Assembly: GCA_002345575.1 (NCBI GenBank)
Contig: DDVX01000015.1
Coordinates: 1-64,000 of the forward strand
DNA: 64,000 nt
Direction: 5' to 3'
Source of the DNA: Stutzerimonas stutzeri
Lineage (GTDB): Bacteria; Pseudomonadota; Gammaproteobacteria; Pseudomonadales; Pseudomonadaceae
Under the pieces are notes generated by a model. It saw only the letters and a list, made by a program, of their open reading frames with translations, made no database searches and was not told the origin of the DNA. The position numbers were made by a program, and so were the translations under genes. Every line of letters begins with the position of its first letter. The stretch's first letter is position 1. Shown in pieces: positions 33,121 through 41,850 of the stretch.

Positions 33121-33139
33121 TGCGCACATGCTATGCGCA
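33121..33139. promoter_or_regulatory. Likely ccdAB operator
   Basis: Two copies of the palindrome TGCGCA (33121-33126 and 33134-33139) lie 24-42 bases upstream of ccdA. They are spaced to bind a ribbon-helix-helix dimer pair. Confidence 0.45.
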
Positions 33140-33303
33140 CTCAAGTAGGGGGTCAAAGGCGCGTTTAGCCACTGGATCAAGCCGCTCGCCCCGCTCCCGA
33201 CGATGATTAACCTTGCGCAAACGCGAATCCGCTGCTGGTCGGCGAATCATTCAGGCCGCTGCTGTTCCTAGGGAAATATCCCGGCGTTCCCGATGGAGGC
33301 CTT

Positions 33304-33729
33304 ATGCCCGACAACCATGATCTGCAGCGCTTCGTCGAAGCCCAGCATTCACACTATGAAGATGCGCTGGCGGAGCTGCGCGCCGGATACAAGCAGAGTC
33401 ACTGGATGTGGTTCGTCTTTCCGCAGATTGCGGGGCTTGGTCGTAGCGCCATGGCGGAGCGGTATGCCATTGCTGACCTCGATGAGGCGGTCGCCTATTT
33501 GCAACATCCCGTTTTGGGGCGGCGGCTGGAGGAATGTGCCCAGGCACTGCTGCAACACTCTGGCCGCACGGCACGGCAGATACTCGGCTCGCCTGACGAC
33601 CTCAAGCTGCGTTCGAGCATGACGCTGTTCGCCGCCGCTGCCCCTGAAAACGCGCTGTTCCAGCAGATATTGGATGTTTTTTATAACGGCAAGGCGGACC
33701 AGAAAACTTTGAAAAGGCTGCCGGGCTGA
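33304..33729 (+). CDS. DUF1810 family protein
   Basis: This protein has 141 residues. LQRFVEAQHSHYEDALAELR and HWMWFVFPQIAGLGRS are the conserved DUF1810 start; KLRSSMTLFAA and QTLKRL-like residues end it. The family is alpha-helical and uncharacterised. GGAGG precedes the ATG. It is the first ordinary chromosomal gene after the cassette island. Confidence 0.88.
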   Translation: MPDNHDLQRFVEAQHSHYEDALAELRAGYKQSHWMWFVFPQIAGLGRSAMAERYAIADLDEAVAYLQHPVLGRRLEECAQALLQHSGRTARQILGSPDDLKLRSSMTLFAAAAPENALFQQILDVFYNGKADQKTLKRLPG

Positions 33730-33816
33730 CGCGACTTCATACTTCCAACGGCAAAGCCGGTTACGGTATCGGCTACCGAGTGTCTATTGCTCGAATGGCA
33801 CGAAGGAATCGTCAGC

Positions 33817-35319
33817 ATGAACAGCAAACCCTTTATCGTCGCCCTGGATCAGGGCACCACCAGTTCCCGCGCCCTTGTGCTGGATCGCGACGCCAATGTG
33901 GTCAGCACCGCCCAGCGTGAATTCACTCAGATCTATCCGCAGCCGGGCTGGGTCGAGCACGATCCCATGGAAATCTGGGCAACCCAGAGCGCGGTGTTCG
34001 TCGAGGCGCTGGCCCAGGCCGGTATCAGCAACGAGCAAGTGGCGGCCATTGGCATCACCAACCAGCGGGAAACCACCATCGTCTGGGACAAGGTCAGCGG
34101 TCGACCGATCCATAACGCCATTGTCTGGCAGAGCCGTCAGAGTACGGCGATCTGCGAGCAACTCGAACGCGACGGCATGCACGACCATATCCGTAAAACC
34201 ACGGGGCTGGTCGTCGATCCCTATTTCTCCGGGACCAAGCTCAAGTGGATTCTCGATCACGTTGAGGGCAGCCGTGAGCGTGCGCGGCGTGGTGAACTGC
34301 TGTTCGGCACCGTGGATAGCTGGCTGGTCTGGAAGATGACCCAGGGCAAGGCCCATGTCACCGATTACACCAACGCCTCGCGCACCCTGCTCTACGACAT
34401 CCATAAGCTGGACTGGGACCCGGTGATGCTGGAGGTGCTGGATATACCGCGCGCGATGCTGCCGCAGGTGCGCTCGTCCTCTGAGATCTACGGGCATGCA
34501 CACCTTGGCTCCGGCCAGAGCACGGGCATTCCCATCGCCGGGATCGCTGGCGATCAGCAGGCCGCGCTGTTCGGGCAGATGTGCGTCGAGCCGGGCCAGG
34601 CCAAGAACACCTATGGCACCGGCTGCTTTCTGCTGATGAACACCGGCACCCGCGCCGTGCAATCCGAGCATGGGCTGCTCACCACCCTCGCCTGCGGCCC
34701 GGGTGACGAAGTCAGCTATGCGCTTGAAGGCGCGATTTTTAATGGCGGCTCCACTGTGCAATGGCTGCGCGACGAGTTGAAGGTGATTAACGACTCGCTG
34801 GATTCCGAATACTTCGCGACCAAGGTTCAGGACAGTAACGGCGTTTATCTGGTGCCCGCATTCACCGGGCTTGGTGCACCCTATTGGGACCCACGTGCCC
34901 GTGGCGCGCTGTTCGGCCTGACGCGCGGGGTGAAGATGGACCACATCATTCGTGCTGCACTGGAGTCCATCGCCTTCCAGACCCGTGATGTGCTCGATGC
35001 CATGCAGCAGGATGCCGGCGAGCCGCTGCGCTCGTTGCGGGTGGATGGCGGTGCGGTCGCCAACAACTTCCTGATGCAATTCCAGGCGGACCTGCTCGGC
35101 ACCCCGGTCGAGCGCCCCGAAATGAAAGAAACCACTGCCCTCGGCGCCGCCTATCTGGCGGGGTTGGCAACGGGCTTCTGGTCCGATCTGGACGAGCTGC
35201 GCAGCAAGGCCAGGGTCGAGCGCGTATTCGAGCCAGCCTTGGACGAGGCTCGGCGTGAAGCGCTGTACAGCGGCTGGAAGAAGGCAGTCAGCCGCACCCG
35301 TGACTGGGAGGATGGCTGA
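33817..35319 (+). CDS. glpK: Glycerol kinase
   Basis: GlpK phosphorylates glycerol to glycerol 3-phosphate. It has 500 residues, the full family length. The FGGY kinase features are present: the N-terminal LDQGTTSSRALV phosphate loop, NQRETTIVW, the catalytic Asp in AGIAGDQQAALFGQ, and GGAVANNFLMQ in the ATP site. The ATG at 33817 has AAGGA upstream. glpD follows 36 bases after it. The aquaglyceroporin gene glpF and the repressor gene glpR, usually in this cluster in pseudomonads, are absent from this place. Confidence 0.97.
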   Translation: MNSKPFIVALDQGTTSSRALVLDRDANVVSTAQREFTQIYPQPGWVEHDPMEIWATQSAVFVEALAQAGISNEQVAAIGITNQRETTIVWDKVSGRPIHNAIVWQSRQSTAICEQLERDGMHDHIRKTTGLVVDPYFSGTKLKWILDHVEGSRERARRGELLFGTVDSWLVWKMTQGKAHVTDYTNASRTLLYDIHKLDWDPVMLEVLDIPRAMLPQVRSSSEIYGHAHLGSGQSTGIPIAGIAGDQQAALFGQMCVEPGQAKNTYGTGCFLLMNTGTRAVQSEHGLLTTLACGPGDEVSYALEGAIFNGGSTVQWLRDELKVINDSLDSEYFATKVQDSNGVYLVPAFTGLGAPYWDPRARGALFGLTRGVKMDHIIRAALESIAFQTRDVLDAMQQDAGEPLRSLRVDGGAVANNFLMQFQADLLGTPVERPEMKETTALGAAYLAGLATGFWSDLDELRSKARVERVFEPALDEARREALYSGWKKAVSRTRDWEDG

Positions 35320-35355
35320 TACGATGCCTGCCTGTTCACTTGAGACGAGCGCATC

Positions 35356-36852
35356 GTGACCGACCCTACCCGTACCCTCTCCGAGCCATACGATATCGCC
35401 GTGATCGGCGGAGGCATCAACGGTGTGGGTATCGCGGCCGATGCGGCGGGACGCGGACTTTCAGTGGTGCTGTGCGAGCGCGACGATCTCGCCAGCCATA
35501 CCTCGTCGGCAAGCAGCAAGCTGATCCACGGCGGTCTGCGTTATCTCGAACACTACGAATTTCGCCTGGTGCGCGAATCCCTCGCCGAGCGCGAAGTGCT
35601 GCTCGCCAAGGCACCGCATATCATCTGGCCGCTGCGCTTTATCTTGCCGCATCAGCCCCATTTGCGCCCCGCCTGGATGATTCGCCTGGGCCTGTTTCTC
35701 TACGACCACCTGGGCAAGCGCAAACGGCTTTCGGCCTCACGCAGTCTGAGGTTCGGTGATGACAGCCCGCTCAAGCCGAACATCCGCCGTGGCTTCGAAT
35801 ATTCCGACTGCCAGGTCGACGACGCCCGCCTGGTGTTGCTCAACGCCATGGCTGCACGGGAAAAAGGCGCGCATATCCATACTCGAACCCGTTGTCTCGG
35901 CGCCAGGCGGAGCGACGGCATTTGGCATATCGAGCTACAGAAGGCAGACGGGAGCCGTTTCTCACTGCAGGCCAAGGCTCTGGTAAATGCCACCGGCCCA
36001 TGGGTAGCGCAGTTTCTCGCGGAAAACCTGCAGCAAACATCGCCCTATCGTCTGCGACTGGTACAGGGCAGCCACATCATCGTGCCCAGGCTGCACGGCG
36101 GCGAGCAGGCCTACATTCTGCAGAACGAGGACCAGCGCATCGTCTTCGCCCTTCCCTATCTGGACCGCTACACCCTGATCGGCACCACGGATCATGAGAT
36201 TTCGGGCGACCCGGCCCAGGCAGCCATCAGCGAAGACGAGATCCGCTATCTGCTTGAGGTATGCAACGCGCACTTTCGTCGCCAGCTTTCGAAAAAGGAC
36301 ATCCTGCACAGCTTCGCCGGTGTTCGCGCGTTACGCGACGACGAGTCCCAGGATCCTGCGGTGGTCACGCGGGACTACAGCCTGTCGTTGAAAACGGAGC
36401 AAGGGGCTCCGCTACTTTCGATATTCGGCGGCAAGTTGACCACCTATCGCCGGCTCGCCGAGGCAGCGCTGGCAGAGCTGAAACCATACTTTCCAGATAT
36501 GGGCGCACCTTGGACTGCCCATGAATGCCTTCCCGGTGGCGAAGACATGACGACACCGCAGGAGTTGTTAGCCGAGGTGCTAGCGAAAGTTCGGGGCATT
36601 GACGAGGCATTGGCACGGCGCTGGGTGAATCTATATGGCAGCCGCGTTTGGACCATGCTTGGCGAGGCGCGCAGCAGGGAAGAATTGGGCGAATGCATCG
36701 GCCAGAATTTGTACGCAAAGGAAGTGGATTATCTGTGTCGTGAAGAATGGGCTACTCAGGCTGAAGACATTCTCTGGCGCCGGACCAAGCTTGGGCTGAG
36801 CTTTACGGATGCGGAGCGGGAGCGGTTGGAGCGGTATTTCAATAGCTTTTGA
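35356..36852 (+). CDS. glpD: Aerobic glycerol-3-phosphate dehydrogenase
   Basis: GlpD oxidises glycerol 3-phosphate to dihydroxyacetone phosphate and feeds electrons to quinone at the inner membrane. It has 498 residues. The FAD-binding GGGINGVGIAADAAGRG lies at about residues 18-34, then SSKLIHGGLRYLEHYEF and the C-terminal GGKLTTYRRLAE. The start is GTG. It is close behind glpK and probably in the same operon. Confidence 0.96.
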   Translation: MTDPTRTLSEPYDIAVIGGGINGVGIAADAAGRGLSVVLCERDDLASHTSSASSKLIHGGLRYLEHYEFRLVRESLAEREVLLAKAPHIIWPLRFILPHQPHLRPAWMIRLGLFLYDHLGKRKRLSASRSLRFGDDSPLKPNIRRGFEYSDCQVDDARLVLLNAMAAREKGAHIHTRTRCLGARRSDGIWHIELQKADGSRFSLQAKALVNATGPWVAQFLAENLQQTSPYRLRLVQGSHIIVPRLHGGEQAYILQNEDQRIVFALPYLDRYTLIGTTDHEISGDPAQAAISEDEIRYLLEVCNAHFRRQLSKKDILHSFAGVRALRDDESQDPAVVTRDYSLSLKTEQGAPLLSIFGGKLTTYRRLAEAALAELKPYFPDMGAPWTAHECLPGGEDMTTPQELLAEVLAKVRGIDEALARRWVNLYGSRVWTMLGEARSREELGECIGQNLYAKEVDYLCREEWATQAEDILWRRTKLGLSFTDAERERLERYFNSF

Positions 36853-36892
36853 AGAATCCTCTGTAACTAGTTGAAAACCCTGAAGTTGAAAA

Positions 36893-36926
36893 GCGAAAGC
36901 TTCGCGCCGAGGGCGGCGCTCCAACG
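36893..36926. repeat. REP-like palindromic element
   Basis: The sequence GCGAAAGCTTCGCGCCGAGG, with a following GCGGCGCTCC, resembles the unit at 37186. Both match the general form of Pseudomonas REP sequences. Confidence 0.55.
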
Positions 36927-37185
36927 GATTGAGTCGGTTTTGAGGGGTATTCTGTGGAGCCGGGGCATTGGCATTGATAGCTGGTGAGCTATTGAGGAGT
37001 TGCGTGTAATCCACTGAAAACACAGATAATTCTTCAACGAAAAGTTTGGATTCAGAGCGGCTACCTCTTGATGGCGGCTCGTTTTGCGGGGATATCTCCA
37101 AAAAGGCGGGAATACAGGTGATGTTATGAAACCTAATTTCTATTATTTCCCTGTAAGTCATTGAAATTAATCATATTCTGATACC

Positions 37186-37265
37186 ACGGGCTTCGCGGCG
37201 AGGGCGTCGCTCCCACGGGAAGACGAGCTTTTTGTGAGAGGCGCGCCCTCGCGGCGAATGCAAGC
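37186..37265. repeat. Inverted pair of REP elements
   Basis: GGCTTCGCGGCGAGGGCGTC (37190-37209) is followed 30 bases later by an inverted copy (GCGCGCCCTCGCGGCGAATG at 37241-37260). Paired REPs in opposite orientation form a BIME-like structure. Confidence 0.6.
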
Positions 37266-37425
37266 TAAAGGACGGCACGAACCTACATGCCGACGATGTG
37301 ACTGCTGGCCGTCGATGCGCTGATTCGCTGCTGCAGCGATGGCGAAGCCACCCTTATAAAAGCCATTTGAAACAGCCAGCAACTGCGTTAGTCTCAGCCA
37401 CTTCTCAAAAACGGAGTATCACCCC

Positions 37426-37707
37426 ATGGCCCGAGCCACTGCCCGCCACATCCTTGTGCCCACCGAAGACAAGTGCAACGAACTGAAAACTGCCATCGAG
37501 GGCGGTGCCGACTTCGCTCAAGTTGCCAAGGACAACTCCACCTGCCCGTCCGGTCGTCAGGGCGGCGACTTGGGTTCGTTTGGCCCCGGCCAGATGGTCA
37601 AAGAGTTCGATACCGTAGTCTTCAGCGCGCCGCTTAATGTTGTGCAAGGGCCGGTCAAGACCCAGTTCGGCTATCACCTGCTGGAAGTGACCAGCCGCCA
37701 GGACTGA
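37426..37707 (+). CDS. ppiC: Parvulin-type peptidyl-prolyl isomerase
   Basis: This single-domain parvulin has 93 residues, cytoplasmic with no signal peptide. The rotamase domain fills the protein: ARHILV, GADFAQVAKDNSTCPSGRQGG-type loop, LGSFGPGQMVKEFD and the C-terminal TQFGYHLLEV. It matches PpiC in length. A terminator follows the stop. Confidence 0.95.
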   Translation: MARATARHILVPTEDKCNELKTAIEGGADFAQVAKDNSTCPSGRQGGDLGSFGPGQMVKEFDTVVFSAPLNVVQGPVKTQFGYHLLEVTSRQD

Positions 37708-37716
37708 TCCCTCAAG

Positions 37717-37745
37717 CTCCCTGTGCCCCGTGTGCAGGGAGTTTC
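37717..37745 (+). terminator. Terminator after ppiC
   Basis: The stem CTCCCTG / CAGGGAG has an 11-base loop and ends in TTTCT. It begins ten bases after the stop codon. Confidence 0.7.
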
Positions 37746-37867
37746 TCCGCATACCTTCTCTCTCGCCTCCCTCTATCCCTCCCAGCTAGCCGCCAATCTG
37801 CGCCATACGCGCTATCGTAAATAGAACAGCGCCACGCTGTTCATGACAGTTACGAGAGGGCATTCCC

Positions 37868-38239
37868 ATGTTCCATGTAACCCGTATTGGCGATTCACGC
37901 ATCGACGTGGACTTTTCCGGCAAGCTCGACAGTAGCGAAATGCGCTTCGCCCTCGATGAGCTGATGAAGAAGTCAGAAGGCATCGAGCACGGCCAGATGC
38001 TCTGCCGCATCGGCGATTTCGACTGGCCGACACTGGGCGCGGTAGCCGTTGAGCTGTCGCGCATTCCCGAAGTATTTCGCTTTATCCGCCGTTTCGACCG
38101 CTGCGCAGTGGTTTGCGCCCGTGAGTGGGTGCGCAAGGCCAGCGTCTTGGAAGGCACGCTGATACCGGGCCTAACGGTCAAGGCATTCGACACCCATCAA
38201 CTGACGCAGGCGCATTACTGGCTTGAAGACATGCCGTAA
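37868..38239 (+). CDS. STAS/SpoIIAA-like domain protein
   Basis: This protein has 123 residues with a SpoIIAA-like fold: VDVDFSGKLDSSEMRFALDEL, an amphipathic centre and AVVCAREWVRKASVLEGTL. Such proteins are small, cytosolic and uncharacterised in pseudomonads. AGAGGG lies upstream of the ATG. No partner kinase or phosphatase is adjacent. Confidence 0.75.
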   Translation: MFHVTRIGDSRIDVDFSGKLDSSEMRFALDELMKKSEGIEHGQMLCRIGDFDWPTLGAVAVELSRIPEVFRFIRRFDRCAVVCAREWVRKASVLEGTLIPGLTVKAFDTHQLTQAHYWLEDMP

Positions 38240-38311
38240 CACCGAGCGCTGGAACGATCAACGGTGCGATCAGTCCGAATAAATGAACCCACTGCAACAG
38301 GAGTCATCCTC

Positions 38312-38398
38312 ATGCTGAAGTTTCTGGGCAGCACTATCGGCATTATTTTTCTGATCGGTCTGTTGGTTGTTATCGGCCTGTTTATGCTGATCTTCTGA
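38312..38398 (+). CDS. 28-residue single-pass membrane protein
   Basis: This tiny open frame encodes MLKFLGSTIGIIFLIGLLVV plus eight more hydrophobic residues. GGAG precedes the ATG at 38312 by eight bases. Nearly the whole peptide is one transmembrane helix. It lies between the STAS gene and the DUF3597 gene, both on the same strand. The function is unknown. Confidence 0.6.
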   Translation: MLKFLGSTIGIIFLIGLLVVIGLFMLIF

Positions 38399-38472
38399 GA
38401 AAACAGCCACGAACGAGACCACAATGCTTCGCCGTCCCTTTCGTGATCAATGAGTCAAACGAGGAAATTTCC

Positions 38473-38919
38473 ATGAGCCTGTTCGACAAAATCAAAGAGA
38501 AGCTGGGATTTGGCGTAAGCAATGAGGCGCACAAATCGACCGCTCCAAACTCTGGTATCGGCCAGCATCCCACCGATACGGTGGTCGATTCGGAACGGCC
38601 GAATACTGTCAGCAATGCCACTACCACGCCTCCCACGGCGTCAGCTCCTACTGCCTCAGCCGTTGACGTACCGGCCAAGCTCGACGGCATGGCTGCCAGC
38701 CACTCTGAACAATTGAACTGGCGCACATCCATTGTCGACTTGCTCAAGCTACTCGGCTTGGACAGCAGCCTTCAGGCACGCAGGGAGCTGGCAAGCGAGC
38801 TGGGTTGCCCTGCGGAAAAAATGGCCGATACGGCGCAGATGAATACTTGGCTGCATCGCGCGGTGATGCATAAGCTGGCCGAACATGGCGGTAACGTGCC
38901 GCCCGAGCTACGTACCTAA
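38473..38919 (+). CDS. DUF3597 domain protein
   Basis: This protein has 148 residues from the ATG at 38473, which has GAGGAAA upstream. It opens MSLFDKIKEKLGF, has a Thr/Pro/Ala-rich linker (about residues 20-75) and a C-terminal helical domain (VDLLKLLGLDSSLQARRELA, MNTWLHRAVMHKLAEHGG) typical of DUF3597. The function is unknown; such genes are common in proteobacteria and resemble LysM-adjacent stress proteins. Confidence 0.85.
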   Translation: MSLFDKIKEKLGFGVSNEAHKSTAPNSGIGQHPTDTVVDSERPNTVSNATTTPPTASAPTASAVDVPAKLDGMAASHSEQLNWRTSIVDLLKLLGLDSSLQARRELASELGCPAEKMADTAQMNTWLHRAVMHKLAEHGGNVPPELRT

Positions 38920-38958
38920 CTTTGAGCAGTCACTTAGTTATCTAAGAACCCACTTGTG

Positions 38959-39002
38959 GTAGCGGCTTTAATTGCGGAGTTCGCGAATAAAGCCGCTCCT
39001 AC
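38959..39002. repeat. REP-like palindrome
   Basis: GTAGCGGCTTTA (38959-38970) and TAAAGCCGCTCCTAC (38988-39002) form a 44-base hairpin of the classic Pseudomonas REP type. Confidence 0.65.
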
Positions 39003-39052
39003 AAGACCTACCAAAGCAGGATGTTTCCTACCAAACCCCAACGCCGTAACGG

Positions 39053-39868
39053 TTACCCATCCAGCGATGGTCCAATCATCTCGGCAAGCTGCCGGTAAAC
39101 TCCGGGACAGGCCACCAGATAGGGATTACCGCGAATCAGTCCGTCATTACGGAAGAAATCGTTTACCTGCCCTCCCGCCTCCTTCAACAGAACCAGTCCA
39201 GCCAGACAATCCCAGCTCTTGAGTTCGGTTTCGTAATAGCCGAGCAGGCGCCCTGCCGCCACATAAGCGGTCATCAGAGCCCCGGAACCATTGCGAAAAA
39301 ACATTCCGCCTTCAGCCAGCAGTTTTTCCAGGAACGGGATGAAGTGTTCCTTGCCGCGAGGATGAAAAGTCCCCGTGCCGGTCAGGCCTTGCTTCACGTG
39401 CGTAGCTGCGCTGACTTGCAGAGGCGTGTCGTTGACGAACGCGCCCTGCCCCAGGCAACCATGAAAGAGCTCATCGTGATTGGGGTCAGCAATCGCTCCC
39501 AGATGCGGCTCGCCGTCGATCAGCAAGCCGATGGACACGCACCAGTTGTGCAGACCATTGACGAAGCAGGCGGTCCCGTCGATAGGATCGATAACCCAGA
39601 CGCAACGAGCTGCCAGATCAGAGCTGCCGCTTTCCTCTCCAAGAAAGCCATCCTCCGGAAAGCGTTCCGCTAGCCGCGCGCGGATGAAGTCTTCTATCTG
39701 CCTGTCGGCGATGCTGACGACATCCTGCAGGTCGTTGCCCTTGTGCTCGACAAGCAGTGTGTTGCGCTGCCGGTAATGACTCATGCCCAGTTGCGCCGCC
39801 TCCAGCGCAAGCTCTCGGGCACAGGTATAACGCGCCTCGATATCGAGGTTCGATTGTGCAGAATTCAT
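39053..39868 (-). CDS. Inositol monophosphatase family protein
   Basis: This Mg-dependent phosphatase has 271 residues. The metal-binding motifs are GEESG, DPIDGTACFVNG and WDCLAGLVLLKEAGG. It could act on inositol phosphate, on 3'-phosphoadenosine phosphate (CysQ-like) or on a sugar phosphate; the sequence does not decide. GGGAAAG lies upstream of the ATG. It stands alone on its strand. Confidence 0.88.
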   Translation of the reverse strand: MNSAQSNLDIEARYTCARELALEAAQLGMSHYRQRNTLLVEHKGNDLQDVVSIADRQIEDFIRARLAERFPEDGFLGEESGSSDLAARCVWVIDPIDGTACFVNGLHNWCVSIGLLIDGEPHLGAIADPNHDELFHGCLGQGAFVNDTPLQVSAATHVKQGLTGTGTFHPRGKEHFIPFLEKLLAEGGMFFRNGSGALMTAYVAAGRLLGYYETELKSWDCLAGLVLLKEAGGQVNDFFRNDGLIRGNPYLVACPGVYRQLAEMIGPSLDG

Positions 39869-39966
39869 GCTTTCCCTTGTGATGCGGCGCGCTGCATAAG
39901 CGCTGATGTGCGGATTCTAGCAGCCGGGCCACCGGCCCGACTTCGGGTGTGACAGTAGCGTGTTGT

Positions 39967-40224
39967 TCAGGAGTGCAGGTCGTCACTGTCCTGCTCATGC
40001 AGGCGCGCGTTGAGTTCATCGACCACAGGCGCCCATTCAGCATCATCCATCAGTTGCTCCTTTAGGAAGGAGCCTTGGGCTTCGCTCCAGAAGGGAGCTT
40101 CGGAAACTTTCATATGATTGGGTAGCGGTCGATGCTGGGCAATGAAGTCATCGATGCTAGCCGGGTCGGCAGGCAGGCCGAGTTGCTCGAACAGCATGCC
40201 AAGGTCTTTATTGGGCAATTCCAT
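39967..40224 (-). CDS. DUF2789 family protein
   Basis: This protein has 85 residues: LGMLFEQLGLPADPASIDDFI, then SEAPFWSEAQGSFLKEQL and DDAEWAPVVDELNARL. This is the all-helical DUF2789 family, common in Pseudomonas, with unknown function. It lies between the phosphatase and the HPF-like gene. Confidence 0.85.
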   Translation of the reverse strand: MELPNKDLGMLFEQLGLPADPASIDDFIAQHRPLPNHMKVSEAPFWSEAQGSFLKEQLMDDAEWAPVVDELNARLHEQDSDDLHS

Positions 40225-40336
40225 GGTGCAGACTCCAGAATTATCAGGACGATCAAGTCAAGTCATTCTGTAGAGAGAAGCCGTCGCGGACAGTTCAACC
40301 GCAAGCGAATCGAGATGATGACAGGGCGTTGCGAGT

Positions 40337-40363
40337 GGCAGGCATCGTCTGGCGATGCCTGCC
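40337..40363 (-). terminator. Hairpin after the HPF-like gene
   Basis: Perfect arms GGCAGGCATCG and CGATGCCTGCC with a 5-base loop lie 47 bases past the stop of the minus-strand HPF-like gene. There is no T-run on that strand. Confidence 0.5.
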
Positions 40364-40409
40364 TGTTGCGACCAGCGCGCTGGCTGGTGTGAGGGATCAA
40401 GTGCAGGTA

Positions 40410-40829
40410 TCAGGACGAGCGCAGTTGCTCATCGGCAAGAAAATCTTCCTGTAGCAGCGCGTCCCGATCTTCGACTTCAAGGGTCTCGCCTTCCAGCGGT
40501 ACCGGTGCCGATGCACGCTTGCTGCGCAGCTTGCCGAATTGATGTTGCAACGCGCTGTGCAGCTTGGCAATGGCCCCATCAACCGCCATTTCCACAGATT
40601 CGGCCTTGTGCGTAACAGAGATGGGTTGCAGCCCCTTGGGCCTTGCCTCCATCTGGCAGCGCTTGTCCTGCGCGCCGGCCTTGACTCCGTTTTCATCGTT
40701 CAGATGGACCACTACCCGAGTGACTTCATCGTCGAAGCGTTCCAGCTTGTCGGCAACGCTGGCACTGACCCACTCAGCAAGGCGGGCACTTCCGTCGATG
40801 TGGTTATCGCTGTGAACCTGGATCTGCAT
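40410..40829 (-). CDS. HPF/RaiA-family ribosome-associated protein
   Basis: This protein has 139 residues: a beta-alpha-beta-beta-beta-alpha HPF domain (about 1-105, with MQIQVHSDNHIDGS, ARPKGLQPISVTHKAESV and VDGAIAKLHSALQHQF) and a short acidic tail. Proteins of this type bind the 30S decoding centre and stop translation in stationary phase. The short tail lacks the dimerisation domain of long HPF. Start and stop fit the family. Confidence 0.85.
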   Translation of the reverse strand: MQIQVHSDNHIDGSARLAEWVSASVADKLERFDDEVTRVVVHLNDENGVKAGAQDKRCQMEARPKGLQPISVTHKAESVEMAVDGAIAKLHSALQHQFGKLRSKRASAPVPLEGETLEVEDRDALLQEDFLADEQLRSS

Positions 40830-40982
40830 ACGCTCTTCCTTCTAAACGCTCTAGGTACCACCGCTCAGCCTCGAACGGCCTGACCTAGAAATGCCACTGT
40901 TGGCGGCATTAAGCAAGGGCAACGGGGAAACATAGGTGGCTAGAACGTTGCAACTTGCTCACCGTCAATAGATCGCTCCGCG

Positions 40983-41765
40983 TCAGCTATCGGGCTGCAG
41001 CTTCTTTTTGGGATAGATGTCATAGCGACTGGATTTGCCTTCAAGACTGTAGCCCGGCTTGGCTCCTTCGATAGCTGGAGCCTTGCGCGGTCGCTTGACC
41101 ACCACGCGATGGCTGGCTAACTCCAGCGCCTGGGCCAGTAGCGAAGCTGCATCCAGGTCGTCACCGACGAAGGGCCGAAACAGCCGCATTTCCTTTTTCA
41201 CCAGGGCGCTTTTTTCCCGATGAGGGAACATCGGATCCAAGTAGATAACCTGTGGTGGCTCGTCCTCCCAGTTACGCATCAGCTCGATGGCATCGCCCTG
41301 CCGCAATTGCATGCGAGCGATGATGGACGCGACTTCAGCATCCTGGCGCGCACGCACTAAACCGTCTTCCAGCAGCGCAGCGATCAGCGGTTGCCGCTCA
41401 CACAGGCTTATCTCGCAGCCCAGGGTAGCCAGCACGAAAGCATCGCGGCCCAGACCCGCCGTGGCATCCAGAACGCGGGGACGAATACCTGGTTGAATGC
41501 CCACGGCCTTGGCGATCATCTGCCCGCTACCGCCACCAAATTGGCGCCTGTGTGCCGCGCCACCCTCGACGAAATCAACCCGGACCGGTCCCGGAGCCTG
41601 ATCGCCGAGCTGTTGAAGTTGCAGGCCGCTGTCACCAAACTGCAGCGCGAACTCGGCTTCCTGCGCTTGCAGGGGAAGGTTCAGACGCCTAGCCCAGGCT
41701 CGGGCCTGTTCGTCGAATGCCGGCGACAGCGCCTCTACTCGCACCAGCGGAAATGAAGCAGACAT
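40983..41765 (-). CDS. rsmJ: 16S rRNA (guanine-N2) methyltransferase RsmJ
   Basis: RsmJ methylates G1516 of 16S rRNA. It has 260 residues. The SAM-binding region is LDATAGLGRDAFVLATLG, and the catalytic motif YLDPMFPHREKSALVKKEM is typical of RsmJ, as is the VVVKRPRKAP stretch. The start at 41765 is the first in-frame ATG fitting the family. Confidence 0.95.
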   Translation of the reverse strand: MSASFPLVRVEALSPAFDEQARAWARRLNLPLQAQEAEFALQFGDSGLQLQQLGDQAPGPVRVDFVEGGAAHRRQFGGGSGQMIAKAVGIQPGIRPRVLDATAGLGRDAFVLATLGCEISLCERQPLIAALLEDGLVRARQDAEVASIIARMQLRQGDAIELMRNWEDEPPQVIYLDPMFPHREKSALVKKEMRLFRPFVGDDLDAASLLAQALELASHRVVVKRPRKAPAIEGAKPGYSLEGKSSRYDIYPKKKLQPDS

Positions 41766-41850
41766 AAGCGACCTACTGCAGGGAAATGCGCCATTTTGCC
41801 AGAGCCTGCACGACAGGCCGCTAAAAACTCGATTCAGCCCGCTATGGCTT

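Larger units (their letters stand above)
36853..37425. other. Intergenic stretch with REP elements
   Basis: No gene is visible in these 573 bases. They hold REP-like palindromes (36893-36926 and 37186-37265). The ppiC leader is at the end, with GGAG just before its ATG. Confidence 0.65.

Noticed and set aside
33784..35079. Long open frame (431 codons) on the minus strand
   Set aside because: It is antisense to glpK and has no recognisable homology.
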